Source of the DNA: an uncultured Oscillospiraceae bacterium
GTDB taxonomy: Bacteria; Bacillota; Clostridia; Oscillospirales; Oscillospiraceae
DNA length: 35,996 nt
Reading direction: 5' to 3'
Assembly: GCA_944385395.1 (NCBI GenBank)
Contig: CALWXA010000094.1
Location: forward strand, 1-35,996
Positions 7,542-17,453 of the stretch are shown here, piece after piece. Every line of letters starts with the position of its first letter. The stretch's first letter is position 1. Position numbers and translations under genes: made by a program. The notes beneath the pieces were generated by a model. It was not told where the DNA came from, ran no database searches, and saw only the letters and a list, made by a program, of their open reading frames with translations.

Positions 7542-7808
7542 TCAGGGGGTAACGGAATTTTCGCCGTCGGTGAGGATGCCGTCCGAGTCGTGGACCCGGG
7601 CATTGCGCAGCATCTGCTCATAGCTGCTGCCCTTGATCTGCTCGTCGGCGCCGCCGGCGTGGCCGTCATCCACATTGGTGCCGTCCTCCAGGGTGTTGTC
7701 CCCCAGAATGCTGTTGTCATTGCCGCCGGTGCCGGTATCCTCCGAACATCCTGCTGCGCCCATGGCCAGAACCAGCGTCAGCAGCAGCATCGCAAAGGTT
7801 TTCCTCAT
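7542..7808 (-). CDS. Small secreted lipoprotein
   Basis: An 88-residue protein starting MRKTFAMLLLTLVLAMGAAGC, a type II signal with the lipobox cysteine at about residue 21. The mature part is acidic and low-complexity (SEDTGTGGNDN, DGHAGGADEQ), then a more regular stretch YEQMLRNARVHDSDGILTDGENS. It would sit on the outer face of the membrane. The frame is open for 71 more codons upstream, but AAGGAG nine bases before 7808 and the signal peptide define this start. No family or function is recognised. It is monocistronic and divergent from uridine phosphorylase. Confidence 0.8.
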   Translation of the reverse strand: MRKTFAMLLLTLVLAMGAAGCSEDTGTGGNDNSILGDNTLEDGTNVDDGHAGGADEQIKGSSYEQMLRNARVHDSDGILTDGENSVTP

Positions 7809-7933
7809 GAAAATCGCTCCTTTCTGCCGGAATACCATGTGTTCCTGTGCATCATCAGTATTTGCGTCCGGCGGAAATTTACAAGAAGAAACATCTGAAA
7901 ATGAAAGAGAATCCTGCCGCAGCAGGAAGATCA

Positions 7934-7962
7934 TTGCAAATTTTCCATAAATAAGGTATACT
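7934..7962 (+). promoter_or_regulatory. Sigma-A promoter for uridine phosphorylase
   Basis: TTGCAA, 17-base spacer, TATACT, 30 bases before the start codon. Confidence 0.85.
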
Positions 7963-7992
7963 GAAGCATCATAGGACAGGAGGGCAACCAAT

Positions 7993-8763
7993 ATGCAGAA
8001 GCTGGAAAAACAGTTCCACATCCACTGCGCACCAGGGGATGTAGGCCGCTATTGCATCCTGCCCGGCGACCCCGGCCGCTGTGAGGCCATCGCCCGGCAT
8101 TTTGACGATGCGGTGTTCGTTTCTCAAAACCGGGAATATACCATCTACACCGGCACGCTGCTGGGTGAGAAGGTCAGCGTCTGCTCCACCGGTATCGGCG
8201 GCCCCTCGGCTGCCATCGCCATGGAGGAGCTGCACAACATCGGCGCCGACACCTTCATCCGGGTGGGCACCTGCGGCGGCATCGATCTGGATGTCCGCTC
8301 CGGCGATGTGGTGGTGGCCACCGGCGCTGTGCGCTTTGAACATACCAGCATGGAATATGCGCCCATTGAATTCCCCGCTGTGGCGGATTTCCAGGTGACC
8401 ACGGCTCTGGTGCAGGCGGCCCGGAACCTGGGCAAGCCCTGCAAGACCGGCGTGGTGCAATGCAAGGACTCCTTCTACGGTCAGCATGACCCGGCCCGGA
8501 TGCCGGTAAGCTATGAGCTGCAGCAGAAGTGGGAGGCCTGGAAGCGTCTGGGCGTCAAGGCCAGCGAGATGGAGTCTGCGGCCCTGTTTGTGGTTTCTGC
8601 CGCTCTGGGCTGCCGGTGCGGTTCCTGCTTCCATGTGATCTGGAATCAGGAGCGGGAAGCCGCCGGACTGGATCAGGCTATGAGCGAGGACACCAGCTCC
8701 GCCGTTGCCGTGGGTGTGGAGGCGCTGAAGCTGCTCATCGCCGCCGACCGGGAACAGGCATAA
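7993..8763 (+). CDS. udp: Uridine phosphorylase
   Basis: Cleaves uridine with phosphate to uracil and ribose 1-phosphate (pyrimidine salvage, cytosol). The 256 residues match the NP-I family. Motifs: LPGDPGR for phosphate binding (about 23-29), [16 protein letters not shown] (67-82), RVGTCGG (about 90-96), CKDSFYGQH (about 157-165) and EMESAALF (about 192-199), whose glutamates hold the ribose hydroxyls. CAGGAGGG lies about nine bases before ATG. Other nucleoside phosphorylases of the family are possible, but the CKDSFY segment and overall pattern favour uridine. Confidence 0.9.
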   Translation: MQKLEKQFHIHCAPGDVGRYCILPGDPGRCEAIARHFDDAVFVSQNREYTIYTGTLLGEKVSVCSTGIGGPSAAIAMEELHNIGADTFIRVGTCGGIDLDVRSGDVVVATGAVRFEHTSMEYAPIEFPAVADFQVTTALVQAARNLGKPCKTGVVQCKDSFYGQHDPARMPVSYELQQKWEAWKRLGVKASEMESAALFVVSAALGCRCGSCFHVIWNQEREAAGLDQAMSEDTSSAVAVGVEALKLLIAADREQA

Positions 8764-8804
8764 AAAAGAACAGGCAGCCCCGGATCATTGCTGATCCGGG
8801 GCTG
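8762..8804. terminator. Shared terminator between udp and a small minus-strand gene
   Basis: Perfect 13-base arms CAGCCCCGGATCA/TGATCCGGGGCTG at 8775-8804. On minus the hairpin is followed by TTCTTTTTT, so it is a proper terminator for the gene at 8846-9031. On plus it directly follows udp but has a poor U-tract. Confidence 0.85.
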
Positions 8805-8845
8805 TACTATAGGAAATGATCCGCTTCTTGCAGGGGATAGGACCG

Positions 8846-9031
8846 TCAGGACTCCGGTGCCAGGGAGTGATCATCGTCACAGGAGGCAATATAGACCTCC
8901 TCAGCCTGATACATGGCCTGCTGCAGCAGGGCGCGGGCATCGGCGCATTCCCGGCAGCCTGACGGCATGCGGCTCAGGGCCTCATCGGCGGCCCGGCACA
9001 TGATCGTATACATCTTCCGCCAATCCGCCAT
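8846..9031 (-). CDS. Small conserved-looking hypothetical protein
   Basis: A 61-residue protein starting MADWRKMYTIMCRAADEAL and ending with an acidic tail (DDDHSLAPES). It has no signal peptide or membrane span. The mostly helical layout, with an N-terminal W/Y-rich helix and a later helix LLQQAMYQAEEVYI, resembles very short cytosolic proteins common in Clostridia and of unknown role; that resemblance is from memory, not a search. Two cysteines (CRECADA) sit in the middle. GGAGGGATGG before ATG, a promoter upstream and a terminator downstream make it a complete unit. Confidence 0.75.
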   Translation of the reverse strand: MADWRKMYTIMCRAADEALSRMPSGCRECADARALLQQAMYQAEEVYIASCDDDHSLAPES

Positions 9032-9075
9032 GATGCCATCCCTCCATACCCCGCAGATTATGATTATGCAAGTGG

Positions 9076-9105
9076 ATTATATCACGCTTAATATGCATAT
9101 TGCAA
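9076..9105 (-). promoter_or_regulatory. Sigma-A promoter for the small hypothetical gene
   Basis: Minus strand TTGCAA, 18-base spacer, TATAAT, 45 bases before the start codon. Confidence 0.75.
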
Positions 9106-9187
9106 CTTCTAATATAACAAAATTCATACTATGCGTTGTCGTATTGCGGCCGAAAAATCCATAAGCTATAAACAGGAGGTATAGCTT

Positions 9188-9412
9188 GTGGAACGGGAGC
9201 ATTTTGAAGAATACAAAAAACTGGGGCTGAACATCGCCTATTACCGGAAGGCACGGGGCTTGTCACAGATGCAGCTGGCGGATCAAATCGATATCAGCCG
9301 CACCCACATGTCCCGGATCGAAAACAATGACTGCGCCGTGTCGCTGGATGTGATCTTTCGCATTGCCAAGGCACTGGAGATCCCGGTATCCCGGCTGTTT
9401 GAGTTTCGATGA
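9188..9412 (+). CDS. XRE-family helix-turn-helix regulator
   Basis: A 74-residue single-domain DNA-binding protein. The HTH covers about residues 14-68: LGLNIAYYRKARGLSQMQLADQIDISRTHMSRIENN, with SQMQLADQI as helix 2 and SRTHMSRIE as recognition helix. The start is GTG, eight bases after AGGAGG. It is monocistronic. Its targets are unknown. The AT-rich 9060-9180 region between it and the divergent small gene is the obvious place for an operator, but no clear palindrome was found there. Confidence 0.9.
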   Translation: MEREHFEEYKKLGLNIAYYRKARGLSQMQLADQIDISRTHMSRIENNDCAVSLDVIFRIAKALEIPVSRLFEFR

Positions 9413-9414
9413 AT

Positions 9415-9445
9415 AAAAAAGAGACCCGATGGGGTCTCTTTTTTT
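9415..9445. terminator. Shared terminator between two HTH genes
   Basis: AAAAAAGAGACCC, loop GATG, GGGTCTCTTTTTTT. It has a U-tract on both strands, ending the convergent XRE gene and HTH-membrane gene. Confidence 0.93.
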
Positions 9446-9992
9446 ATTTCCGTTGATAGCGACCTTTCAGCTTTTTCAGCTGCCGCCGGAACAGCAGGAC
9501 CAGTCCTGCCGCCGTTACCAGCCACAGAAGTGCCGTCAGCAGCTCCAGGTGATAGGTGGCCAGAAACCACTTGTAGCTGTAGCCGGTGTGGTCACCGGTC
9601 CAGGTATACCATGTTTCGCCGCCGGCGTCATAGCTGATGATAGGCACCAGCACCGGCACGAAACGGGATGCGACATAGATGGCCAGATTCCCCAGGGCAC
9701 CCAGGGCCGCAGCGCAGATGCCCAGCACCGTCAAGCTCCGGCGATAGGGGACAGGGGGCTGACTGGGTTGGGGGGACTGGATGGGGTCGCTGTCCCATTC
9801 ATCGTGGAGCAGAAAGTCTGCCGATACCTCCAGCAGCCGGCTCAGCTGCAGCAGATTGCCGGCGTCCGGTGTGGCGCTGCCCAGCTCCCAGCGGGAAACT
9901 GCCTGGCGGGATACCCCCAGCTTCTGGGCCAGTTCCTCCTGGGATAAGCCGTGCTGCCGCCGCAGCTGCAGGATCTTTTCAGCGAGGGTCAT
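9444..9992 (-). CDS. HTH regulator with C-terminal membrane domain
   Basis: A 182-residue protein combining an N-terminal XRE HTH (1-60; KILQLRRQHGLSQEELAQKLGVSRQAVSRWELG) with a linker rich in Pro/Gln/Ser and two predicted membrane spans (SLTVLGICAAALGALGNLAIYV and LLTALLWLVTAAGLVLLF), ending in a basic tail. Between the spans is an aromatic segment (TWYTWTGDHTGYSYKW) that would face outside. Such architecture suggests a membrane-tethered regulator sensing an envelope signal; this is inference. The start at 9992 has AAGGAG nine bases upstream; an open upstream extension of 21 codons is not homologous. Its promoter overlaps palindromes that could be its own operator. Confidence 0.85.
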   Translation of the reverse strand: MTLAEKILQLRRQHGLSQEELAQKLGVSRQAVSRWELGSATPDAGNLLQLSRLLEVSADFLLHDEWDSDPIQSPQPSQPPVPYRRSLTVLGICAAALGALGNLAIYVASRFVPVLVPIISYDAGGETWYTWTGDHTGYSYKWFLATYHLELLTALLWLVTAAGLVLLFRRQLKKLKGRYQRK

Positions 9993-10025
9993 GTTGTAAA
10001 GCTCCTTTCCGGTTGTGGTGGCATG

Positions 10026-10056
10026 ATGATACCCCCAACCGGCGGTTGCATGCAAC
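10026..10056 (-). promoter_or_regulatory. Promoter with embedded palindromes for the HTH-membrane gene
   Basis: Minus strand TTGCAT (10050-10055), 18-base spacer, TATCAT (10026-10031). The perfect 12-bp palindrome GTTGCATGCAAC (10045-10056) covers the -35 box, and AACCG-x-CGGTT (10037-10047) fills the spacer. Both are candidate operators. Confidence 0.55.
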
Positions 10057-10087
10057 GACCCGAAGGCGGCAATGCCGCAACAAAAGG

Positions 10088-10594
10088 TTACACTTGCCCG
10101 TGGGCGGTGATTTTGCGGTAGGCGGCAGCTTCCGCCACATAGCCCCGGGCGCTGGCGCGGTTGGCGTCCATTTCCGCTGCTGTGACTTCCCGCCGGACCT
10201 TGCCGGGGCTGCCCATCACCAGAGATCCGGCGGGGATCACCGCATCCTGGGGGATCAGGGCGCCGGCGGCGATGATGCAGTTTTCGCCGATGACGGCGCC
10301 GTTGAGGACGATGGCGCCCATGCCCACCAGGGTATTGTCCCCGATGGTGCAGCTGTGGAGGATGGCCCCGTGGCCTACGGTGCAGCCCCGGCCGATGGTC
10401 ATGGGCAGACCGGGATCGGCGTGAAGCACGCAGTTATCCTGGATGTTGGTATCCGCCTCCACGGTGATGGTGACGAATTCCGAGCGGATCACCGCCCCGA
10501 AAAAGACGCTGGTGTTTTCCTCCAGCACCACATCCCCCAGCACCGTGGCATTGGGGGCCACAAAGGCGGTGGGATGGATCACAGGTGTTTGCAT
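10088..10594 (-). CDS. Gamma-carbonic anhydrase-like hexapeptide protein
   Basis: A 168-residue left-handed beta-helix protein of the YrdA/PaaY/CaiE group. Repeats of the hexapeptide type run from about residue 10 to 130 (ATVLGDVVLEENTSVFFGAVIRS, IGDNTLVGMGAIVLNGAVIGE). The three metal-ligand positions of gamma-carbonic anhydrases appear as VLHADPG and VGHGAILH, so zinc or iron binding is possible. Carbonic anhydrase activity is not established for many relatives. It is the last gene of a three-gene minus-strand unit, 12 bases after the GlsB-like gene. A small hairpin GCGGC-ATT-GCCGC at 10066-10078 follows without a U-tract. Confidence 0.85.
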   Translation of the reverse strand: MQTPVIHPTAFVAPNATVLGDVVLEENTSVFFGAVIRSEFVTITVEADTNIQDNCVLHADPGLPMTIGRGCTVGHGAILHSCTIGDNTLVGMGAIVLNGAVIGENCIIAAGALIPQDAVIPAGSLVMGSPGKVRREVTAAEMDANRASARGYVAEAAAYRKITAHGQV

Positions 10595-10606
10595 GGCTTC
10601 ACCTCG

Positions 10607-10837
10607 TCACTTGAACAGCCATCGGCATACCAGGATCAGCACGCAGCTGCCTGCCACACCGATGAGGATGGACCCGATGGTGCCGGTGGCGGCGATGCCT
10701 ACGGTGCCTGCCAGCCAGGAGCCTACAGCGCTGCCCACGATGCCCAGGATCACATTGCGGAGGATGCCGCCCCGGCTGTGCATCAGCTTGCCGGCGATCC
10801 AGCCGATGATACCGCCCAAAATCAAAGCTCCGATCAT
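10607..10837 (-). CDS. GlsB/YeaQ/YmgE-family membrane protein
   Basis: A 76-residue, strongly hydrophobic protein with glycine-rich membrane spans (IGALILGGIIGWIAGKLM, NVILGIVGSAVGSWLAG, GSILIGVAGSCVLILVCRWL). The start MIGALILGGIIGWIAGK and the central RGGILRNVILGIVGSAVG are the family pattern ('transglycosylase-associated', general stress). AAGGAG precedes ATG. It is sandwiched between mscS-like and hexapeptide genes with spacings of 12 bases on each side, so the three are probably co-transcribed; an envelope or osmotic-stress role is inferred. Confidence 0.92.
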   Translation of the reverse strand: MIGALILGGIIGWIAGKLMHSRGGILRNVILGIVGSAVGSWLAGTVGIAATGTIGSILIGVAGSCVLILVCRWLFK

Positions 10838-10849
10838 AGAAAAACTCCT

Positions 10850-11686
10850 TTATGCTTTGCTGTCCAGAATGTGGACATTGAGATGGTTATAGGTCATTTC
10901 CACACCATATTCCTCAAAGGCGGTGCGGATGTGCTCGGTGAGGGGGAAGAGCACGTCGCCGTAGTCCTGTGCCTTGCACCAGACCCGGACCTTATATTCA
11001 ATGCTGCTGTCGCCGTAATTGCTCACCACCATTTCCGGCGCAGGGTCCGGCAAGATCTTGTCCGTGGCGGCTACGGCACTGAGGCAGGCCTGCCGCACCG
11101 TCTGGGTGGGGGCGTCGTAGGAGGCGGTGACGGTGATGACCACCCGGCGCTTGCCCAGGGCGGTATAGTTGATGATCTTGTCGGCGGACAGGACGCTGTT
11201 GGGCACCACTACCCGCAGCCCGTCAAAGGTCTCCAGACAGGTGTTGTTGAGGTTGATATCCGTCACCGTGCCGGCGCCGCTGGCGGTTTCGATGTAATCC
11301 CCTTCCTGGAAGGGCTTGGTCAGCAGGATCACGATGCCGCCGGCAATATTGGCCAGTACCTTCTGTACTGCCAGGGATACGGCCAACGACAGAACGGAGA
11401 ACAGGGCCACCAGGGACGTGACGGGAATGCCCAGCTGGTCGGCCACAATGATGACCACCATGACCCACAGCACGGCCCGGATGGCGGCCAGAGCATATTT
11501 CCGGGGGCGGTCGTCGATCTTGGCTTTTTGCAGCAGCCGGCGGGATACGCTCATGACGATACGCAGACCGATGAGGCAGATCACCAGCGTAATGGCTGCG
11601 GCTGCCAGCCGCTCCAGCGTTACGGTGCCCAGGTTGAAGCCGCCCAGGTCCGAATTGATGCCCAGAGCGGTGAGAAAGTCTTTCAA
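10850..11686 (-). CDS. Small-conductance mechanosensitive channel (MscS family)
   Basis: A 278-residue inner-membrane channel that releases solutes on hypo-osmotic shock. Three N-terminal spans (about 22-45, 66-86, 92-125) lead into the pore helix SLAVSLAVQKVLANIAGGIVILLTKPFQEGDYIE, the MscS signature. A cytoplasmic beta domain follows (TVTDINLNNTCLETFDGLRVVVPNS) and an alpha-beta C-terminal domain. The start codon is TTG, seven bases after AAAGGAG. First gene of the unit behind a strong promoter. Confidence 0.95.
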   Translation of the reverse strand: MKDFLTALGINSDLGGFNLGTVTLERLAAAAITLVICLIGLRIVMSVSRRLLQKAKIDDRPRKYALAAIRAVLWVMVVIIVADQLGIPVTSLVALFSVLSLAVSLAVQKVLANIAGGIVILLTKPFQEGDYIETASGAGTVTDINLNNTCLETFDGLRVVVPNSVLSADKIINYTALGKRRVVITVTASYDAPTQTVRQACLSAVAATDKILPDPAPEMVVSNYGDSSIEYKVRVWCKAQDYGDVLFPLTEHIRTAFEEYGVEMTYNHLNVHILDSKA

Positions 11687-11720
11687 AGCTACCGCTCCTT
11701 TACCAGTTCATTCAGAATGG

Positions 11721-11749
11721 ATTATAGCTGACATTAGGAGATTTGACAA
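11721..11749 (-). promoter_or_regulatory. Sigma-A promoter for the mscS unit
   Basis: Minus strand TTGTCA, 17-base spacer, TATAAT, 35 bases before the TTG start. Confidence 0.87.
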
Positions 11750-11769
11750 GTCCAACCCCGCCGCCAGCC

Positions 11770-11798
11770 TTTACATCTGTCGGATCTTGTGGTAAATT
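11770..11798 (+). promoter_or_regulatory. Promoter for the NCS2 permease
   Basis: TTTACA, 17-base spacer, TAAATT. Expected transcription start is near 11805, only a few bases before the leader hairpin. Confidence 0.65.
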
Positions 11799-11810
11799 GA
11801 AAATCAGAGG

Positions 11811-11850
11811 AAGACGCAAAACTCATGGAACGGGTGACGTGTCTTTTTTA
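11811..11850 (+). terminator. Leader hairpin with U-tract before the permease gene
   Basis: AAGACGC (11811-11817) pairs with GTGTCTT (11839-11845), with an inner ACTC/GGGT helix, followed by a run of six T. It occupies the first 45 bases of the transcript and ends about 25 bases before the permease start. No purine-riboswitch core (three-way junction with its conserved loops) is present, and the leader is too short to hold one. Confidence 0.6.
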
Positions 11851-11874
11851 TTTTGAAAAGGAGAGAGTATCAAA

Positions 11875-13278
11875 ATGGATCGATTCTTTCATGTGACGGA
11901 GCGGGGGTCCACGGTTCGCCGGGAAATCGCTGCCGGTCTGACCACCTTTATGGCCATGGCCTATATTCTGATGGTCAACGCAGGGATGTTCGCCGAACTG
12001 GGCACCGTGTCCTATGGGGCGGTGTATATTGCCACAGCGATCTCGGCCATCATCGGTACCGTGCTCATCGGTCTGCTGGCCAACCTGCCTCTGGCCCAGG
12101 CTTCCGGCATGGGTCTGAACGCCTTCTTCGTATATACCGTCTGCTTCGGCTTCGGTCTGAGCTATGCCAACGCCCTGGTGCTGGTGCTCTTTGACGGCAT
12201 CGTCTTCGTGCTGCTCACTGTCACCGGCCTGCGCAAGCTGATCTTCGATGCCATCCCGCAGGGCGTCAAGACCGCCATTGCCTCCGGTATCGGTCTGTTC
12301 ATCGCTTTCATCGGTATGCAGAACGCCAAGATCGTGGTGGACGATGCCTCCACCCTGGTGAAGCTCACCTCCCTGAACCTGCTGAGCGAGGATGTCACCT
12401 GGGCCAGCGTGTTCCCGGTGCTGCTGACCCTCATCACCGTCTTTGCCATCGGTGCCATGTCTGCCAGAAAGGTGAAGGGCGCTGTGCTGTGGGGCATCCT
12501 GGGCGCTTCCGTGGTGTATTATGTGGTGGGCCTCATCACCGTGCCCGGCTTCTATGACACGGCTGTGGCTCCCAACCTGACCTCCGACTTCCTGGGCGCT
12601 TTCCGGGATTTTGCCACCCTGTCTTTCGGCAAGGTGTTCACCGAGGGTTTTGACTTCTCCGCCTACATCGCCGCCAACGGCATGGTGGACTTCGTCATCA
12701 TGTTCATCACTTCCGTGCTGGCTTTCTGCATGGTGGATATGTTCGATACCCTGGGCACCCTGTACGGTGCCTGCTCCGCCGGCAACCTGCTGACCAAGGA
12801 GGGCGATGTGCCCAACATGAACCGGGCCATGCTGGCTGACGCCGTGGCTACCTGCACCGGCGCCATCTGCGGTACTTCCACCGTTACCACCTTCGTGGAA
12901 TCCTCCGCCGGCGTGGCCGAGGGCGGCCGCACGGGTCTGACCTCCATGTCCACTGCATTCTTCTTCTTTGTGGCCATGTTCCTGGCTCCCGTGGCACAGC
13001 TGATCCCTACCTATGCCTGCGCCGCCGCCCTGATCTATGTGGGCGTGCTGATGATGAGCAATGTACGCAACATCGACTGGAGCGATACCGCCCTGGCTGT
13101 GTCTGCGTTCCTGACCATCGCCTGCATGACCCTGATGTACAACATCTCTTACGGTATTGCCCTGGGCCTGATCTCCTACATCTTTATCAAGGCCTTCTCC
13201 GGCAAGGCCAAGGAAGTCAAGGCCGGCACCTGGATCATCGGTATCCTCTTTGCCGTGATGTTCTTTGTCTCCCACTAA
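11875..13278 (+). CDS. NCS2 purine permease (AzgA/PbuG type)
   Basis: A 467-residue integral membrane transporter importing hypoxanthine, guanine or adenine with protons. It starts with the subgroup pattern RGSTVRREIAAGLTTFMAMAYIL. Further landmarks are QASGMGLNAFFVYT (about 75-88), DMFDTLGTLYG (about 290-300) and the substrate-site segment GTSTVTTFVESSAGVAEGGRTGL (split here as GTSTVTTFVES and AGVAEGGRTG, about 337-360). It has about 13 spans. AAGGAG lies 11 bases before ATG. The leader hairpin suggests control by transcription termination, with the ligand unknown. Xanthine/uracil-type members lack the AzgA pattern, so purine bases are the likely substrates. Confidence 0.93.
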   Translation: MDRFFHVTERGSTVRREIAAGLTTFMAMAYILMVNAGMFAELGTVSYGAVYIATAISAIIGTVLIGLLANLPLAQASGMGLNAFFVYTVCFGFGLSYANALVLVLFDGIVFVLLTVTGLRKLIFDAIPQGVKTAIASGIGLFIAFIGMQNAKIVVDDASTLVKLTSLNLLSEDVTWASVFPVLLTLITVFAIGAMSARKVKGAVLWGILGASVVYYVVGLITVPGFYDTAVAPNLTSDFLGAFRDFATLSFGKVFTEGFDFSAYIAANGMVDFVIMFITSVLAFCMVDMFDTLGTLYGACSAGNLLTKEGDVPNMNRAMLADAVATCTGAICGTSTVTTFVESSAGVAEGGRTGLTSMSTAFFFFVAMFLAPVAQLIPTYACAAALIYVGVLMMSNVRNIDWSDTALAVSAFLTIACMTLMYNISYGIALGLISYIFIKAFSGKAKEVKAGTWIIGILFAVMFFVSH

Positions 13279-13296
13279 AAGAGCCATTCAAAAAGC

Positions 13297-13330
13297 AAAA
13301 AAAGAAGAGCCATATGGCTCTTCTTTTTTT
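13297..13330. terminator. Bidirectional terminator after the NCS2 permease
   Basis: A-run, GAAGAGCC, loop ATAT, GGCTCTTC, T-run; symmetrical on both strands. It can also stop the minus-strand gene at 13399. Confidence 0.93.
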
Positions 13331-13398
13331 GCTATGCAGAAGCGTGATAAGAACTTCACATCCCGCAAGCCTTAGCCTGTTTTGGCAGTGCTGAAGCT

Positions 13399-13593
13399 TT
13401 ATTCCCGGTGTATGGGTGCATCGAAATCCCGGACGATCTGTCCCAGCTTCGTATCGTAGACGTAGACCACATTGGACTCCTCAAAAGCCAGACGCATGGC
13501 GAAATCCTTGGCTTCGCCGATGTCGTTGGTTTCATAAAAAGGGACAAACTCCGTGCCGGGCAGATCCCGGCGCCACATGATCTGGAAGCGCAT
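13399..13593 (-). CDS. Small hypothetical protein
   Basis: A 64-residue cytosolic protein, MRFQIMWRRDLPGTEFVPFY and on to DAPIHRE, with no signal or membrane segment. Alternating strand-like (VVYVYDTKLGQIV) and helix-like (GEAKDFAMRLAFEE) stretches suggest a compact alpha-beta fold. No family is recognised. AGGAGG lies seven bases before ATG and a textbook promoter lies upstream; the open extension above 13593 contains the promoter itself and is not coding. Confidence 0.75.
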   Translation of the reverse strand: MRFQIMWRRDLPGTEFVPFYETNDIGEAKDFAMRLAFEESNVVYVYDTKLGQIVRDFDAPIHRE

Positions 13594-13618
13594 GGTGTAC
13601 CTCCTGGTGTTTTTTCTC

Positions 13619-13647
13619 AGTATACCCTGCCGGAAGAGGAATGACAA
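13619..13647 (-). promoter_or_regulatory. Sigma-A promoter for the small hypothetical gene
   Basis: Minus strand TTGTCA, 17-base spacer, TATACT, 26 bases before the start codon. Confidence 0.87.
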
Positions 13648-13744
13648 TGGGAAAAGAAAAATCGGGAGAAAAAGCGCTTTTCTTCCGACGCCTTGTGCGC
13701 TATAATAAAAAAGTTGATGAACACCAGCGGAGGGGGAGTATCTC

Positions 13745-15229
13745 GTGAAGATCGGCTTTGACAATGATAAATACCTGCAGCTGCAGGCCCAGCATATTCA
13801 GGAGCGTGTGGTCCAGTTCGGCGGTAAGCTGTACCTGGAATTTGGCGGCAAGCTCTTTGATGACAACCATGCCTCCCGGGTACTGCCGGGCTTCCAGCCT
13901 GACAGCAAGATCCGGATGCTGGCCACCATGAAGGACGATGTGGAGATCGTCATGGCCATTTGCGCCGGCGATATCGAGAAGAGCAAGAAGCGGGGCGACC
14001 TGGGCATCCCCTACGATGAGGATGTGCTGCGCCTGCTGGACGTGTTCCGGGGCCTGGGCTTCTATGTGGGCAGCGTGGTCATCACCCAGTATGCCGGTCA
14101 GAGCGCAGCGGATGTCTTTATCAAGCGCCTCAATGCACTGGGGGTAAAGACGTATCTGCACTATCCCATTGCCGGCTATCCCTCCGATGTCAAGCATATC
14201 GTCAGCGATGAGGGTCTGGGAAAGAACGACTATGTGGAGACTTCCCGTCCCATCGTGGTGGTGACGGCACCCGGTCCCGGCAGCGGCAAGATGGCTACCT
14301 GCCTGAGCCAGCTGTACCACGAGCACAAGCGGGGGATCCGGGCCGGATACGCCAAGTATGAGACCTTCCCCATCTGGAACCTGCCGCTGAAGCATCCGGT
14401 GAACCTGGCCTATGAGGCCGCCACGGCAGACCTCAACGACGTGAATATGATCGACCCCTATCATCTGGAGGCCTACGGTGTCACCACGGTGAACTATAAC
14501 CGGGATGTGGAGATCTTCCCGGTGCTCAACGCCATGTTCCAGAAGATCCAGGGTGAATCCCCCTACCGTTCCCCCACGGATATGGGCGTGAATATGGCGG
14601 GCTTTGCCATTGTGGACGATGCGGTCTGCCAGGATGCCTCCCGCCGGGAGATCCTGCGGCGCTATTACGCCACCATGGTCAGCAAGACCCGGGGTGAATG
14701 TGACGAGAGCGAAGTCATCAAGCTGGAGCTGGTGATGCAGCAGGCGGATGTGACGCCGGAGATCTGCCCGGCGGTACAAGCCAGCCTGGACCGTGCCGCC
14801 GCCACCGGCGGTCCTGCCGGCGCCATGGTGCTGCCGGACGGCGCCGTGGTGACGGGTAAGACCTCCTCGCTGCTGGGGGCTTCGGCGGCGCTGCTGCTGA
14901 ACGCATTGAAGCATATGGCGGGTCTGGACGGTAAGCTGGAGCTGCTGCCGCCGTCGGTGATCGAGCCCATCAGCCGCCTGAAAACGGAGAACCTGGGCCA
15001 CCGCAACCCCCGGCTCCATTCCGATGAGGTGCTCATCGCCCTGGCCATCTCGGCCCTTACCAATCCCCTGGCTGCCCTGGTGCAGCAGCAGCTGAATCGG
15101 CTGCGGGACTGCGATGCCCACTTCTCCGTGGTGATCTCCCAGGAGGACATCAAGCTCTATCAGCGTCTGGGCATCAACGTCAGCTGTGAGCCCAAATACG
15201 AGTCCCACAAACTCTATCACAAAGCGTGA
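13745..15229 (+). CDS. DUF1846 protein
   Basis: A 494-residue cytosolic protein of a family conserved in Firmicutes whose reaction is not settled. The start KIGFDNDKYLQLQAQHIQ and the segment KLYLEFGGKLFDDNHASRVLPGF are characteristic. A glycine-rich loop resembling a nucleotide-binding turn, TAPGPGSGKMATCLSQLY, is at about residues 177-194, followed by the conserved KYETFPIWNLPLKHPVNLAYEAATADL region (about 210-236). The start is GTG after GGAGGGGGAG; a TATAAT at 13701-13706 is the likely -10, with no good -35. It is a single-gene unit upstream of tex. Confidence 0.92.
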   Translation: MKIGFDNDKYLQLQAQHIQERVVQFGGKLYLEFGGKLFDDNHASRVLPGFQPDSKIRMLATMKDDVEIVMAICAGDIEKSKKRGDLGIPYDEDVLRLLDVFRGLGFYVGSVVITQYAGQSAADVFIKRLNALGVKTYLHYPIAGYPSDVKHIVSDEGLGKNDYVETSRPIVVVTAPGPGSGKMATCLSQLYHEHKRGIRAGYAKYETFPIWNLPLKHPVNLAYEAATADLNDVNMIDPYHLEAYGVTTVNYNRDVEIFPVLNAMFQKIQGESPYRSPTDMGVNMAGFAIVDDAVCQDASRREILRRYYATMVSKTRGECDESEVIKLELVMQQADVTPEICPAVQASLDRAAATGGPAGAMVLPDGAVVTGKTSSLLGASAALLLNALKHMAGLDGKLELLPPSVIEPISRLKTENLGHRNPRLHSDEVLIALAISALTNPLAALVQQQLNRLRDCDAHFSVVISQEDIKLYQRLGINVSCEPKYESHKLYHKA

Positions 15230-15235
15230 ATACGG

Positions 15236-15263
15236 GAAGTGGCCGCCTTTTTGCGGCCACTTC
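15236..15263 (+). terminator. Terminator of the DUF1846 gene
   Basis: Perfect 11-base arms GAAGTGGCCGC/GCGGCCACTTC with loop CTTTTT, then TTCTGTC. It starts seven bases after the stop. The U-tract is interrupted. Confidence 0.75.
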
Positions 15264-15286
15264 TTCTGTCAGGAAAGGAAGAACCT

Positions 15287-17440
<2,154 letters not shown>

Positions 17441-17453
17441 ATCCAAACATGTC

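Noticed and set aside
11805-11875. Purine riboswitch before the NCS2 permease
   Set aside because: The leader is about 70 bases and lacks the conserved three-way junction and loops; only a terminator-like hairpin is seen.
11848-13287. A 479-codon minus frame opposite the purine permease
   Set aside because: Antisense of membrane-span codons gives a His/Gly/Gln-rich product; no family match or start signal.
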